A stretch of 64,000 nt of DNA from Amnibacterium endophyticum (GTDB lineage: Bacteria; Actinomycetota; Actinomycetes; Actinomycetales; Microbacteriaceae): NCBI RefSeq assembly GCF_042680685.1, contig NZ_JBHUEA010000010.1, positions 1 to 64,000 on the forward strand. Direction: 5' to 3'. The position numbers and the translations under genes were made by a program. The notes below the pieces were generated by a model. It ran no database searches, had not been told where the DNA came from, and worked only from the letters and a program-made list of their open reading frames with translations. Positions within the stretch are counted from its first letter, which is position 1; every line of letters starts with the position of its first letter. Shown here one piece after another: positions 15,086 to 23,371 of this stretch.

Positions 15086-16335
15086 GCGCCGTGCTGCCGG
15101 AGCGGGTCGAGGTCGCGATCGTCGGCGGCGGGCAGGCGGGCCTCGCGGCCTCCTGGCACCTCGTGCAGCGCGGGATCGACCACGTCGTGCTCGAGCGGGC
15201 CACCGCGTTCCACGACTGGGAGGACCGGCGCTGGGACGCGTTCACCCTGGTCACGCCGAACTTCCAGTGCCGGCTGCCGGGCTTCGCGTACGACGGCGAC
15301 GAGCCGCAGGGGTTCATGGCCCGCGCCGAGGTCCGCGCGTGGCTCGACCGGTACCGGGCGAGCTTCGACCCGCCCGTGCTCGAGGGCGTGGACGTCCTCG
15401 GCCTCACCCGGGCCGAGGACGGCTTCCTCCTCCGCACCTCCGCGGGGGAGCTGCGCGCCGCGCAGGTCGTGATCGCGACCGGCGGCTACCACCGGCCCGT
15501 CGTGCCGCCGCTCGGGCTCCGCCTGCCGGACGGGATCGCGCAGGTGCACTCGGCGGACTACCGGAGCCCGGAGTCGCTGCCGGAGGGCGCCGTCCTCGTG
15601 GTCGGCAGCGGCCAGTCGGGCGCGCAGATCGCCGAGGACCTGCACCTCGCCGGCCGGCAGGTGCACCTCGCGCTCGGCCGGGCGCCGCGGAGCGCGCGCC
15701 GCTACCGCGGCCGTGACTGCATCGCCTGGCTGGAGGAGATGGGCGTCTACGACGTCACCGTGCAGCAGCACGCGGCGGGCCTCGCGAAGCGCGAGTCGAC
15801 GAACCACTACATGACGGGTCGCGCGGGCGGCCACGACATCGACCTGCGGGCGTTCGCGCTCGAGGGGATGCGGCTCTACGGCCGCCTGACCGGCGTCGCG
15901 GACGGCGTGCTCGGCTTCGCGCCGACGCTGCGCGAGTACCTCGACCACGCCGACAGCGTGATGGAGTCGATCAAGAACGACATCGACGCGCACATCGCGC
16001 GGGCGGGCGTCGAGGCGCCGGCCGAGGCGCGGTACTCGCCGGTCTGGGCGCCGGAGGAGGAGCCCTCGGCGCTCGACCTCGCCGCCGAGGGCGTCGGGAC
16101 CGTCGTGTGGGCGACGGGGTTCCGCCCCGACTACCGGTGGGTCGAGGTCGGCGTCTTCGACGGCACCGGCCACCCCACCCACCGCGCCGGGGAGACGGAC
16201 GTGCCGGGACTGTTCTTCCTGGGGCTGCCGTGGCTGTCGACGTGGGGCAGCGGCCGCTTCGCCGGGGTGGCCCGGGACGCCGCCCACGTGGCCGAGCGGC
16301 TCGCCGCTCGCGCCGGCGCGCCCGTGCCCGTCTGA
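15082..16335 (+). CDS. Flavin-dependent monooxygenase-like protein, MSMEG_0569 family (NitH-like)
   Basis: 417 aa. Two dinucleotide-binding motifs are present: FAD site VAIVGGGQAGLAASWHL at the N-terminus and NAD(P)H site VLVVGSGQSGAQIAEDL near residue 170. WATGFRPDYRW near residue 350 is the C-terminal flavin-monooxygenase signature. This architecture is that of flavin-containing and Baeyer-Villiger-type monooxygenases; the family member in Nit1C clusters has no proven substrate. The start is the GTG in the GTGA overlap at 15082; the stop overlaps the next ATG. Confidence 0.9.
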   Translation: MSAVLPERVEVAIVGGGQAGLAASWHLVQRGIDHVVLERATAFHDWEDRRWDAFTLVTPNFQCRLPGFAYDGDEPQGFMARAEVRAWLDRYRASFDPPVLEGVDVLGLTRAEDGFLLRTSAGELRAAQVVIATGGYHRPVVPPLGLRLPDGIAQVHSADYRSPESLPEGAVLVVGSGQSGAQIAEDLHLAGRQVHLALGRAPRSARRYRGRDCIAWLEEMGVYDVTVQQHAAGLAKRESTNHYMTGRAGGHDIDLRAFALEGMRLYGRLTGVADGVLGFAPTLREYLDHADSVMESIKNDIDAHIARAGVEAPAEARYSPVWAPEEEPSALDLAAEGVGTVVWATGFRPDYRWVEVGVFDGTGHPTHRAGETDVPGLFFLGLPWLSTWGSGRFAGVARDAAHVAERLAARAGAPVPV

Positions 16336-17171
16336 TGGCGGTCCTCGCGGCGGTCGCCGCCCACCTCGGCCGCGACGTCGCCCGGGCGCTGCCGAAGGTC
16401 GAGGGGATCCTCGAGGACGCCCGCGCTGCCGGGGCCGACCTCGTCGTGCTGCCCGACGCGGCGCTCGGCGGGTACCTGTCGGACCTCGGCGAGCCGGACG
16501 CGGCCGACCTGCCCGCGCCGCTCGCGGTGGACGGCCCCGAGGTCGCGAGGATCCGCCGCGCCGCCGGCCGTACCGTCGTGTGCGTCGGCCTCGCCGAGGC
16601 GGTGCCCGGCGACCCGCGCCGCCGGTGGAACACCGCCGTGTGCTGCAGCGCCGAGCGCGTCTGGGGCGTCCACCGCAAGGTCCACCGCCCCCTCGGGGAG
16701 TCCCGGGTCTACGCCGCGGGCGACCGCTTCGCGGCGTTCGACACCCCGGTGGGCCGGGTCGGGATGCTCACCTCCTACGACAAGACCTTCCCGGAGGCCG
16801 CGCGGGCGCTCGCCGACGACGGCGCGGTGCTGCTCGCCTGCCTCGGCGCCTGGCCCGCCTCGACGACGGACCGCGCCGCCGCCCTGCCGCAGGACCGCCA
16901 GTCGCGGCTCTTCGACCTGTACGACCTCGCCCGCGCGGCGGAGAACCAGGTGGTGCTCGTCTCGTCGAACCAGACCGGCGTGCAGGGCCGCCTCCGCTTC
17001 CTCGGGCAGGCGAAGGTGGTGGGGCCGGGCGGCGACGTGCTCGCGCGGACCGGCGTGAAGGGCGGGATGGCGGTCGCGGAGGTCGACGTGCCGCACGAGG
17101 TCGGGCGGGCCCGCCGACGCCTCCACCACCTCGCCGAGCGGGTGCCCGCCGCGTACGGGAGGCGGCCGTGA
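16335..17171 (+). CDS. Nitrilase paralogue with lost catalytic residues (probable pseudoenzyme)
   Basis: 278 aa, aligning along its whole length with the NitC-like nitrilase of the same operon. The Lys is kept (Lys115, VHRKVHRPLGE), but the nucleophile Cys is Ser147 (MLTSYDKTFPEA, codon TCC) and the Glu is Asp41 (VVLPDAALGGYL). Flanking residues are otherwise well conserved and the frame is intact, so it looks maintained and not decayed. It overlaps both neighbours (TGATG start, GTGA end). It may be a subunit, regulator or ligand-binding partner of the active nitrilase; a Ser-dependent activity is possible but would be unusual. Confidence 0.88.
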   Translation: MAVLAAVAAHLGRDVARALPKVEGILEDARAAGADLVVLPDAALGGYLSDLGEPDAADLPAPLAVDGPEVARIRRAAGRTVVCVGLAEAVPGDPRRRWNTAVCCSAERVWGVHRKVHRPLGESRVYAAGDRFAAFDTPVGRVGMLTSYDKTFPEAARALADDGAVLLACLGAWPASTTDRAAALPQDRQSRLFDLYDLARAAENQVVLVSSNQTGVQGRLRFLGQAKVVGPGGDVLARTGVKGGMAVAEVDVPHEVGRARRRLHHLAERVPAAYGRRP

Positions 17172-18271
17172 GGATCGCGCTGCTCACCTACTCGACCAGG
17201 CCCCGCGGCGGCGTCGTGCACACCCTCGCGCTCGCGGAGGCGCTCGCCGCACGCGGCGAGGACGTCACCGTGTGGACCCTCGGCCGCGGCGGGGACCGCG
17301 CCTTCTTCCGCCCGGTCGATCCCGCCGTCCGCGTCGAGGTCGTCCCCTTCCTGCCCAGCCCCGACGAGGGCGTCGGGGCGCGCATCCTCCGCTCGATCCG
17401 GACCCTCGCGGCCGCCTTCGACCCCGGCGGCTACGACGTCGTGCACGCCGAGGACTGCATCACCGCGAACGCGGTGCCCGGCTGCATCCGCACCGTCCAC
17501 CACCTCGACCGCTTCACGACCCCCGAGCTCGCCGCCTGCCACGACCGCGCGATCACCGGCCCCGCCGCGCTCGTCACCGTGTCGGCCGCGGTCGCCGCGG
17601 AGGTCCGGGCCGGGTACGGCCGCGCGGCGACCGTGATCGGCAACGGCGTCGACGACGCCCGCTTCGCCGCGGCCGCGGGCCCCGCGGGCGCCGGTGCCCG
17701 GGCGTCCCTGCGGCACCGCTTCGGCGACTACCTGCTGCTCGTCGGCGGCATCGAGCCGCGCAAGGGCGCGCTCGACGCGCTGGAGGGCTTCGCGCTCGCG
17801 CGGCGCCGCCACCCCCGCCTGCGCCTCGTCGTGGCGGGCGGCGAGACGCTGTTCGACTACGCGGAATACCGCCGCCGCTTCGACGCGCGCGCGGCCGAGC
17901 TCGCCGTCCCCGTCGAGGTGCTCGGCCCCGTCGACCACGCGGTGCTGCCCGCGCTCGTCGCCGAGGCGAGGGCCCTGCCGTTCCTGTCCACCAAGGAGGG
18001 CTTCGGCCTCGCGGCGATGGAGGCGCTCGCCGCGTCGGTGCCGGTGATCGCGCGCGACCTGCCCGTGATCCGGGAGGTCTTCGGCGACGCCGTCCTCACG
18101 GTCCCGGACGACGGCGGTGCCCCGGCCGCGCTCGCCGCCGTGGTCGCCCGCGTGCTCTCGGGCGGCGGACCCGACCCCGCCGCGGGCCGGGCGCTCGCCG
18201 CCCGCACGACCTGGGACGCCGCCGCGGCGGCGCACCAGGAGCTCTACGCCTCGGTGCTGGCGCCGGCGTGA
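17168..18271 (+). CDS. GT4-type glycosyltransferase, MSMEG_0565 family
   Basis: 367 aa from the GTG in the GTGA overlap. Two Rossmann-like halves: the N-terminus reads RIALLTYSTRPRGGVVHTLALAEALAARGEDVTVWTLG, and the C-terminus carries LLLVGGIEPRKGALDALEGF and PFLSTKEGFGLAAMEALAASVPVIARDLPVI, the GT4 EX7E-like donor site. This family is tied to Nit1C operons in Actinobacteria. It presumably glycosylates a product or carrier made by the operon; donor and acceptor are unknown. Confidence 0.88.
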   Translation: MRIALLTYSTRPRGGVVHTLALAEALAARGEDVTVWTLGRGGDRAFFRPVDPAVRVEVVPFLPSPDEGVGARILRSIRTLAAAFDPGGYDVVHAEDCITANAVPGCIRTVHHLDRFTTPELAACHDRAITGPAALVTVSAAVAAEVRAGYGRAATVIGNGVDDARFAAAAGPAGAGARASLRHRFGDYLLLVGGIEPRKGALDALEGFALARRRHPRLRLVVAGGETLFDYAEYRRRFDARAAELAVPVEVLGPVDHAVLPALVAEARALPFLSTKEGFGLAAMEALAASVPVIARDLPVIREVFGDAVLTVPDDGGAPAALAAVVARVLSGGGPDPAAGRALAARTTWDAAAAAHQELYASVLAPA

Positions 18272-19716
18272 CCGCGGAGGAGACGCCGACCATCGGTCAG
18301 GCGCTCGACCTGCTCGCCGAGCGCGACCCCGACGCGCCCGCGGTCGACGACGGCTGTGAGGCGCTGACACGCGGCGCGCTGCAGCGCCGGTCCCGGCGGC
18401 TCGCCCGGCTGCTGCTCGCCCGAGGCGTCGGGACGGGCGACCTCGTCGTCGTGCGCGGCGGGAACCGCGCGGGGACCGTGGTCGCCTGCTGCGCGGTCTG
18501 GCGGGCGGGCGCCACGCCGCTGCCGATCGGCCCGCGCCTGCCGCTGACGGAGCAGCGGGCGCTCGTCGCGCTCGCGGCGCCGGCGCTCGTGCTCGGCGCG
18601 GCCGCGGGCGAGCTCGGCACGGTGCCGTCGCTGCCCCTCGAGCCGGACGCGTCGGGGCGGGACGACGGCCCGCTCGCGCCTCTGAGCGCGCCGAGCTGGA
18701 AGGCCGTGCCCACCTCCGGCAGCACGGGTGCTCCGAAGCTCGTGCTCGCCGCGCCGCCCGCCCGCGCCGACCCGGACCGCGCCGCCGCGCCGTTCCTGCC
18801 GAGGGACGCGCGGCAGCTCGTCGTCGGTCCGCTGACCCACTCCGCGCCGTTCACCTACGCCTTCCGCGGGCTCATGACCGGGCACGCCCTCGTGCTGCTG
18901 CCCCGTGCCGACCCGGAAGCCGTGCTCGACGCCGTCGAGCGGCACCGGATCACGTGGGTGCTGCTCGTGCCGACGATGCTGCACCGCATCCTCCGGCTGC
19001 CGCCCGCGCGCGTCGCGGGCGCCGACCTCTCCTCCCTCGAGCAGGTCGTGCACCTCGGGGCGCCGATCGCGCCCGAGCTGAAGCGGCGCTGGATCGCGCT
19101 GCTCGGGCCGGAGCGCCTGACCGAGGTCTACGCCGGCAGCGAGTCGAACGGGCTCACCGCGATCCGCGGCGACGAGTGGCTGCGGCACCCCGGCAGCGTC
19201 GGGCGGCCGATCAGCGGGACGGAGGTGCGGGTGGTCGACGACGCGGGCCTGCCGGTGCCCGCGGGCACGGTCGGCCGGGTGCAGCTGCGCCGCACCACCG
19301 GGCCCGCCTACCGCTACCTGGGGGCGCCGACCCCGCCGCCGGGCTCCTGGGACACCCTCGGCGACGACGGGCACCTCGACGCCGACGGCTGGCTCCACCT
19401 CGCGGACCGTGGCGGCGACCGGATCACGCGCGCCGGGTCGAGCTGCTACCCCGCGGAGATCGAGCGGGTGCTCGAGACGCACGAGTCGGTGCGCACGGCG
19501 ATCGTGGTGGGGGTGCCGGACGAGCGGCTCGGCCAGCGGATCCACGCGGTCGCCGACGTCGCGGGCGCCGCGCAGGAGCCCGCCGGGCTGCTCGCCTGGG
19601 CCCGCGAGCGACTCCCGCCCCAGCAGCGGATCGACTCGCTGGTGCTGGCCCACGAGCCGCTGCGCGACGACGCCGGCAAGGCGCGCCGCCGCGACCACCT
19701 GCCCGCCGCCCCCTGA
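18268..19716 (+). CDS. AMP-binding acyl/aryl ligase (ANL superfamily), last gene of the nitrogen operon
   Basis: 482 aa from the GTG in a GTGA overlap. The adenylate-forming core motifs are visible: VPTSGSTGAPKLV (A3), YAGSESNG (A5), and DRGGDRITRAGSSCYPAEIERVL (A8 with the hinge), with the C-terminal catalytic Lys probably in DDAGKARRR. The enzyme activates a carboxylate as acyl-AMP, usually for CoA or carrier-protein loading. No carrier protein is nearby. A nitrilase yields a carboxylic acid, which would be a logical substrate (inferred). Confidence 0.88.
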   Translation: MTAEETPTIGQALDLLAERDPDAPAVDDGCEALTRGALQRRSRRLARLLLARGVGTGDLVVVRGGNRAGTVVACCAVWRAGATPLPIGPRLPLTEQRALVALAAPALVLGAAAGELGTVPSLPLEPDASGRDDGPLAPLSAPSWKAVPTSGSTGAPKLVLAAPPARADPDRAAAPFLPRDARQLVVGPLTHSAPFTYAFRGLMTGHALVLLPRADPEAVLDAVERHRITWVLLVPTMLHRILRLPPARVAGADLSSLEQVVHLGAPIAPELKRRWIALLGPERLTEVYAGSESNGLTAIRGDEWLRHPGSVGRPISGTEVRVVDDAGLPVPAGTVGRVQLRRTTGPAYRYLGAPTPPPGSWDTLGDDGHLDADGWLHLADRGGDRITRAGSSCYPAEIERVLETHESVRTAIVVGVPDERLGQRIHAVADVAGAAQEPAGLLAWARERLPPQQRIDSLVLAHEPLRDDAGKARRRDHLPAAP

Positions 19717-19732
19717 CGCCCGCCCGGCGCGG

Positions 19733-20590
19733 TCACGCCTCCGCGAGCACCTCGGTCAGGGTGGCGCGGTTGAGCGCCGCGAAGGCGGGGTTCGTCACCT
19801 CGTAGTACGGGATCGCGACGACCGCCTGCGCGAGCGCGATCCCGCGCGCCCGCGCCCAGGTGCCCTCGTCCGCGCCGAGGAGGTCGCGGTACCGCGCGCG
19901 GTCCGCGCCGCGGAAGCAGGACCAGGCGGGCACGAGGTCGTTCGCGGGGTCGCCCGCGCCGGCCGTGCCCCAGTCGAGGACCCCCACGAGCCGCCCGCGC
20001 CGGACGACGAGGTTCGGCGGCAGCAGGTCGGCGTGGATCGGCACCGCCGCGCCGTCGAACCGCGGTGCGGCGAGCGCCTCGTCCCACGCCCTCGCGACCC
20101 GGGCCTGCTCGAACCCGGTCAGCGCGGCGATCGAGGCGCGCACCGCGTCGTCGGCCGGGGCCGCGCTCGCCCGCCCGGCGGCGGGCAGGTCCTCGGCCGG
20201 CAGCGTCCGCAGCGCCAGCACCGCGTCCGCCAGGTCGTCCACCGGCACCGCGCCGGGCGGCGGCACCTCGCCGTCGACCCACCGCACGACCGCCCACGGC
20301 AGCGGCCACCCGTCCTGCGGCTCGCCGACCACCACCACCTCGGGCACCGCGACGGGCAGCGCGGCCGTCACCCGTGGCAGCAGCGCCGCCTCCCGCCGCA
20401 GGTCGTCGGCGTGCTCCGGCAGCCGCGGCAGCCGCACGACCAGCTCCCCGCCGAGGCGGAAGACGTGGTTCACGGTCCCGGTCGTCATGAGGCGGCGCAC
20501 CGGCAGGCGGGCCAGCGCCGGCACCTGCGCGGCGAGCAGCCCGCGGACGAGGTCCTCGTCGGCCGCGACCTCGCCCTCGTGCAGGGTCAC
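19733..20590 (-). CDS. Aminoglycoside-phosphotransferase-family kinase
   Basis: 285 aa. HADLLPPNLVV (catalytic loop HxDxxxxN) and VLDWGTAGAGDPANDL (metal-binding Asp) are the APH/choline-kinase-like motifs, and FRLGGELVVRLPR contains the ATP-binding strand. Despite the family name these proteins phosphorylate many small molecules; nothing shows antibiotic resistance. The GTG at 20590 overlaps by four bases the stop of the upstream hydrolase, so the two form an operon. It is convergent with the nitrogen operon with a 16-base gap. Confidence 0.85.
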   Translation of the reverse strand: MTLHEGEVAADEDLVRGLLAAQVPALARLPVRRLMTTGTVNHVFRLGGELVVRLPRLPEHADDLRREAALLPRVTAALPVAVPEVVVVGEPQDGWPLPWAVVRWVDGEVPPPGAVPVDDLADAVLALRTLPAEDLPAAGRASAAPADDAVRASIAALTGFEQARVARAWDEALAAPRFDGAAVPIHADLLPPNLVVRRGRLVGVLDWGTAGAGDPANDLVPAWSCFRGADRARYRDLLGADEGTWARARGIALAQAVVAIPYYEVTNPAFAALNRATLTEVLAEA

Positions 20591-21432
20591 CCGGCCGTGA
20601 CGGGGCTGCGCTGCGCGCCGAGCCCGTCGATGCCGACCTCCACGACGTCGCCCTCCCGCAGGTAGGGGAAGCGCCCGGACATCGCGACGCCCTCCGGGGT
20701 GCCCGTCAGCAGCACGTCGCCCGGGTCGAGCCGCACGTACTGCGACACGTCGGCGATCAGCGCCGCGACCGAGAAGACCATGTCCGCCGTCGTCGAGTCC
20801 TGCCGGGGCTCCCCGTTCACGCGTGACCAGACGCGCAGGGACCGCGGGTCCACCTCGTCGGCGGGCACGAGCCAGGGCCCGAGCGGGCAGAACGTCGGCG
20901 AGATCTTGCCCTTCGACCACTGCCCGCCGGAGTGCTGCCGCTGCCAGGTCCGCTCCGAGACGTCGTTGCCGACGACGTAGCCGGCGACGTGGGCGAGGGC
21001 GTCGGCCTCGGCGACGCGGTGCGCCGCGCGGCCGATCACGACGCCGAGCTCCGCCTCCCAGTCGAGCGCCTCCGCCCCGGGCGGCAGCAGGATCGGCTCG
21101 GTCGGTCCGACGACGGTGTTCGGGTGCTTGAGGAAGACGATCGGGCGCTCGGGCGGCGCGCTGCCCGACTCCGCGGCGTGCGCGGCGTAGTTCTGCCCGA
21201 TGCAGACGACCGCGCCCGGGCGCGTGATCGGCGTGCCGAGCCGCACGCCCTCCAGGTCGATCGGGGTCAGGGCACCCGCCTGCAGCGCCTCGCGCGCCCG
21301 CACGGGGCCGTCCGTGCTGAGGAACACCGCGTCCACGTCCTCGGTCAGCGGGGTCAGGTCGTAGGCGCGGTCGCCGTCGAGCAGCGCGGGGCGCTCCAGG
21401 CCGGGCTCGCCGATGCGGATCAGAGCGGTCAC
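20587..21432 (-). CDS. Fumarylacetoacetate-hydrolase-family protein
   Basis: 281 aa. Motifs CIGQNYAAHA, ELGVVIGRAAHRV, GYVVGNDVSERTWQ, and GDVLLTGTPEGVAM mark the FAH/2-hydroxyhepta-2,4-diene-dioate isomerase fold, a divalent-metal enzyme that cleaves or decarboxylates C-C bonds in beta-diketo acids. Metal ligands (Glu and Asp in the ELGV and GND segments) appear present. The substrate is unknown. It is upstream in a two-gene operon with the kinase and starts at a leaderless-type promoter. Confidence 0.9.
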   Translation of the reverse strand: MTALIRIGEPGLERPALLDGDRAYDLTPLTEDVDAVFLSTDGPVRAREALQAGALTPIDLEGVRLGTPITRPGAVVCIGQNYAAHAAESGSAPPERPIVFLKHPNTVVGPTEPILLPPGAEALDWEAELGVVIGRAAHRVAEADALAHVAGYVVGNDVSERTWQRQHSGGQWSKGKISPTFCPLGPWLVPADEVDPRSLRVWSRVNGEPRQDSTTADMVFSVAALIADVSQYVRLDPGDVLLTGTPEGVAMSGRFPYLREGDVVEVGIDGLGAQRSPVTAG

Positions 21433-21438
21433 CGCGGC

Positions 21439-21444
21439 AGGCTA
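21439..21444 (-). promoter_or_regulatory. Putative -10, leaderless, for the FAH-family gene
   Basis: TAGCCT on the minus strand, six bases from the GTG start at 21432, so the mRNA should begin at or very near the start codon. Confidence 0.55.
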
Positions 21445-21505
21445 GAGGCCGGGGCTGACCACCTCTGGGGCGGCTCCGCCCATCCGAGGACCCCTCCGGT
21501 CCGAA

Positions 21506-21511
21506 TACCAT
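21506..21511 (+). promoter_or_regulatory. Putative -10, leaderless, for the ferritin-like pair
   Basis: TACCAT, six bases before the ATG at 21518. No ribosome site is visible, consistent with a leaderless mRNA. Confidence 0.55.
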
Positions 21512-21517
21512 GCGCTG

Positions 21518-22354
21518 ATGCCATCCGAAAGCCCCTTGTTCGACGTCGCGGCCTACGTCCGCCGACCGCTCGGACCCATGCGCGCCGCGCTGACCGGCGT
21601 GGGGACGGCGCTGCCCCCGGATCTGGCGGACGCGCTCGGCTACCTGCAGCGGCGGGCGCAGGAGACGACGTCGTGGCTCAGCCACGTGCTGGTCACGGCG
21701 ACGCACAAGGACGCCCGCGTCACCGCGTTCCTCTCGACCTGGGCCTACGAGCGGCACTGGCTGGGCGACGCGGTCGGCGCGCTCGCGGGGGAGGGCGCGG
21801 CCGTGGCCCGGCGCCGCCGCTCCGCCGTCCGGCGCCTCGCCGAGCGCTTCGGGCCGCTGCGCGAGGCCGTCGTCGCGAACCTGCACGGCACCCGGCTCAC
21901 CGGCGTCCAGATGGCCGAGCGGCTCGTCGACGGATGGATCGTCGAGGCGATGCTGGAGCGGGCGCAGGCCCTCGCGCCTGCGGCCGTCGCGGCCGACCTC
22001 GCCGCCGTGCGCGAGGGGATCGCGCGCCAGGGGCACTTCTTCGCCGAGACCGCGACGGATGTGCTCGCGTCCTCCCGTGCCGCTCGCGCCCTCGCCCGCC
22101 GCCGCCTGCGCCGCCGGGCCTGGCCGATCGGCGCCGACCTCGAGCCCCGCGGGGTCACCGCCCGAGTGCTCGAGACGCTCTTCGACGGCGACCGCTCGTG
22201 GGCGCTCGCCGTCGACCGGCGCGTCGACGCGCTGCCGGGCCTGCACGGCCTCGCCATCGCCTCCCGCACCGCCGCCCGTCCCGGCAGGCGGCCGCTCCGA
22301 ACCATCCCCGCGTCGACCCGACGGCGCCCTACCCGGAAGGACGCGCTGCGCTAG
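21518..22354 (+). CDS. Ferritin-like paralogue lacking the di-iron ligands
   Basis: 278 aa. It aligns with the downstream gene over its whole length (for example SHVLVTATHKDARVTAFLSTW against RDMLVTPSHGDTEVSTFMTMW). By eye the six iron-ligand positions of the neighbour (Glu45, Glu77, His80, Glu141, Glu171, His174) read Ala47, Arg79, Leu82, Gly, Gly and Phe here, so an iron site is not expected. The Arg-rich C-terminus is low complexity. The frame is intact. Only two bases separate it from the next gene, so the proteins are probably made together and may pair. Confidence 0.8.
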   Translation: MPSESPLFDVAAYVRRPLGPMRAALTGVGTALPPDLADALGYLQRRAQETTSWLSHVLVTATHKDARVTAFLSTWAYERHWLGDAVGALAGEGAAVARRRRSAVRRLAERFGPLREAVVANLHGTRLTGVQMAERLVDGWIVEAMLERAQALAPAAVAADLAAVREGIARQGHFFAETATDVLASSRAARALARRRLRRRAWPIGADLEPRGVTARVLETLFDGDRSWALAVDRRVDALPGLHGLAIASRTAARPGRRPLRTIPASTRRRPTRKDALR

Positions 22355-22356
22355 CC

Positions 22357-23166
22357 ATGGCCTTCGACATCGACACCTTCGCCGAGACCAGCACCGCCGT
22401 CGAGTGGGGCGACCTCGACCTCGACGCGTTCCGCACCGACCCGCTGCCCGAGACGTCCCTGCGCGCGCTGCGCTACATGTGCACGGTCGAGTACCACACG
22501 GTCTGCTACCTGCGGGACATGCTGGTGACGCCCTCGCACGGCGACACCGAGGTCTCCACCTTCATGACGATGTGGAACCGGGAGGAGTTCTGGCACGGCG
22601 AGGCCCTCGCCGCCGTCCTCAAGGTCCACGGCATCGAGGTCGAGTACGACCAGCTGAAGGCGCAGCGGGTGAAGCTCGGCTGGCGCGACCGCATCGACCC
22701 GATCAAGCAGTCGATCTACGGCAACATCGTCGGCAAGGACTTCGTCGCGACGCACATGTCGTGGGGCAGCGTGAACGAGCGCGGCGCCGCGGCCGCGTAC
22801 CGGCGCCTCGCCCGGCTGGAGCCGCACCCCGCCCTCGCCCCGCTGCTGCAGCGCATCGCGGCGCAGGAGAGCCGGCACATCGCCTTCTACACGACGCAGG
22901 CCACGAAGCGGCTCTCGGAGAGCCGGCTCGCGCGCCGCTTCACCCGCTTCGCGCTCTCGAAGGTCTGGGGCCCCGTGGGGTCGACCATCGAGCCGGACGA
23001 GGAGGTGCGCTTCGTCATGGGCTACCTGTTCGACGGCGAGGACGGCCTGAAGGACGTCCGCAAGATGGACGAGGCGATCGCGAAGCTGCCCGGCATGACC
23101 GGCCTCGCGATCAACGAGGCCGCCTTCCGCGCCCGCGGCCTCTACGCGGACCTCCCCGCCGCCTGA
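22357..23166 (+). CDS. Ferritin-like di-iron protein, acyl-ACP-desaturase-like
   Basis: 269 aa, cytosolic, four-helix-bundle pattern with E-(EXXH)-E-(EXXH): Glu45; Glu77/His80 (REEFWHGEAL); Glu141 (SVNERG); Glu171/His174 (QESRHIAFY). The spacing matches soluble acyl-ACP desaturases and related di-iron oxygenases. It is shorter than plant-type desaturases and resembles the actinobacterial ferritin-like family annotated near DesA. Fatty-acid desaturation or another O2-dependent oxidation is possible; no partner reductase is adjacent. It is the second gene of a two-gene operon. Confidence 0.82.
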   Translation: MAFDIDTFAETSTAVEWGDLDLDAFRTDPLPETSLRALRYMCTVEYHTVCYLRDMLVTPSHGDTEVSTFMTMWNREEFWHGEALAAVLKVHGIEVEYDQLKAQRVKLGWRDRIDPIKQSIYGNIVGKDFVATHMSWGSVNERGAAAAYRRLARLEPHPALAPLLQRIAAQESRHIAFYTTQATKRLSESRLARRFTRFALSKVWGPVGSTIEPDEEVRFVMGYLFDGEDGLKDVRKMDEAIAKLPGMTGLAINEAAFRARGLYADLPAA

Positions 23167-23177
23167 CCCTTTCCGCC

Positions 23178-23244
23178 CCGCAGTTGCGGTGCTCAGGTGC
23201 AGTTGCGGCCGCACGGCGCGCCGCAACTGCACCTGACGGCCGCA
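23178..23244 (+). repeat. 67-bp palindromic element A, left of the DUF559 gene
   Basis: Contains a perfect 16-bp inverted repeat (23193-23208 with 23221-23236) around a 12-base loop, preceded by a further partial copy (CCGCAGTTGCGG). It matches element B, in the opposite orientation, at 62 of 67 bases. Two of the five differences are compensatory and keep the stem paired. It begins 11 bases after the stop of the ferritin-like gene. Confidence 0.85.
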
Positions 23245-23371
23245 TCTGAGCGAGCGCGCGGCCCGCTCGTCGCGCCGCGTCCGCTCCTCCCCAGCCCGGA
23301 TCCCGCGGAGATCGGGCGTCGGCGAGGCCGGACGACGTTCGGGCCGGCGCGCGTCCGGTCATCCTCTGCGG

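Noticed and set aside
19733..20590. Aminoglycoside resistance gene
   Set aside because: The APH fold is shared by many small-molecule kinases, and the context shows no resistance or mobile genes.
19733..22246. Possible fusion of the kinase with an upstream 550-residue protein
   Set aside because: The upstream part is antisense or out-of-frame composition over the FAH-family and ferritin-like genes. The GTG at 20590 with a GTGA overlap gives a normal kinase.
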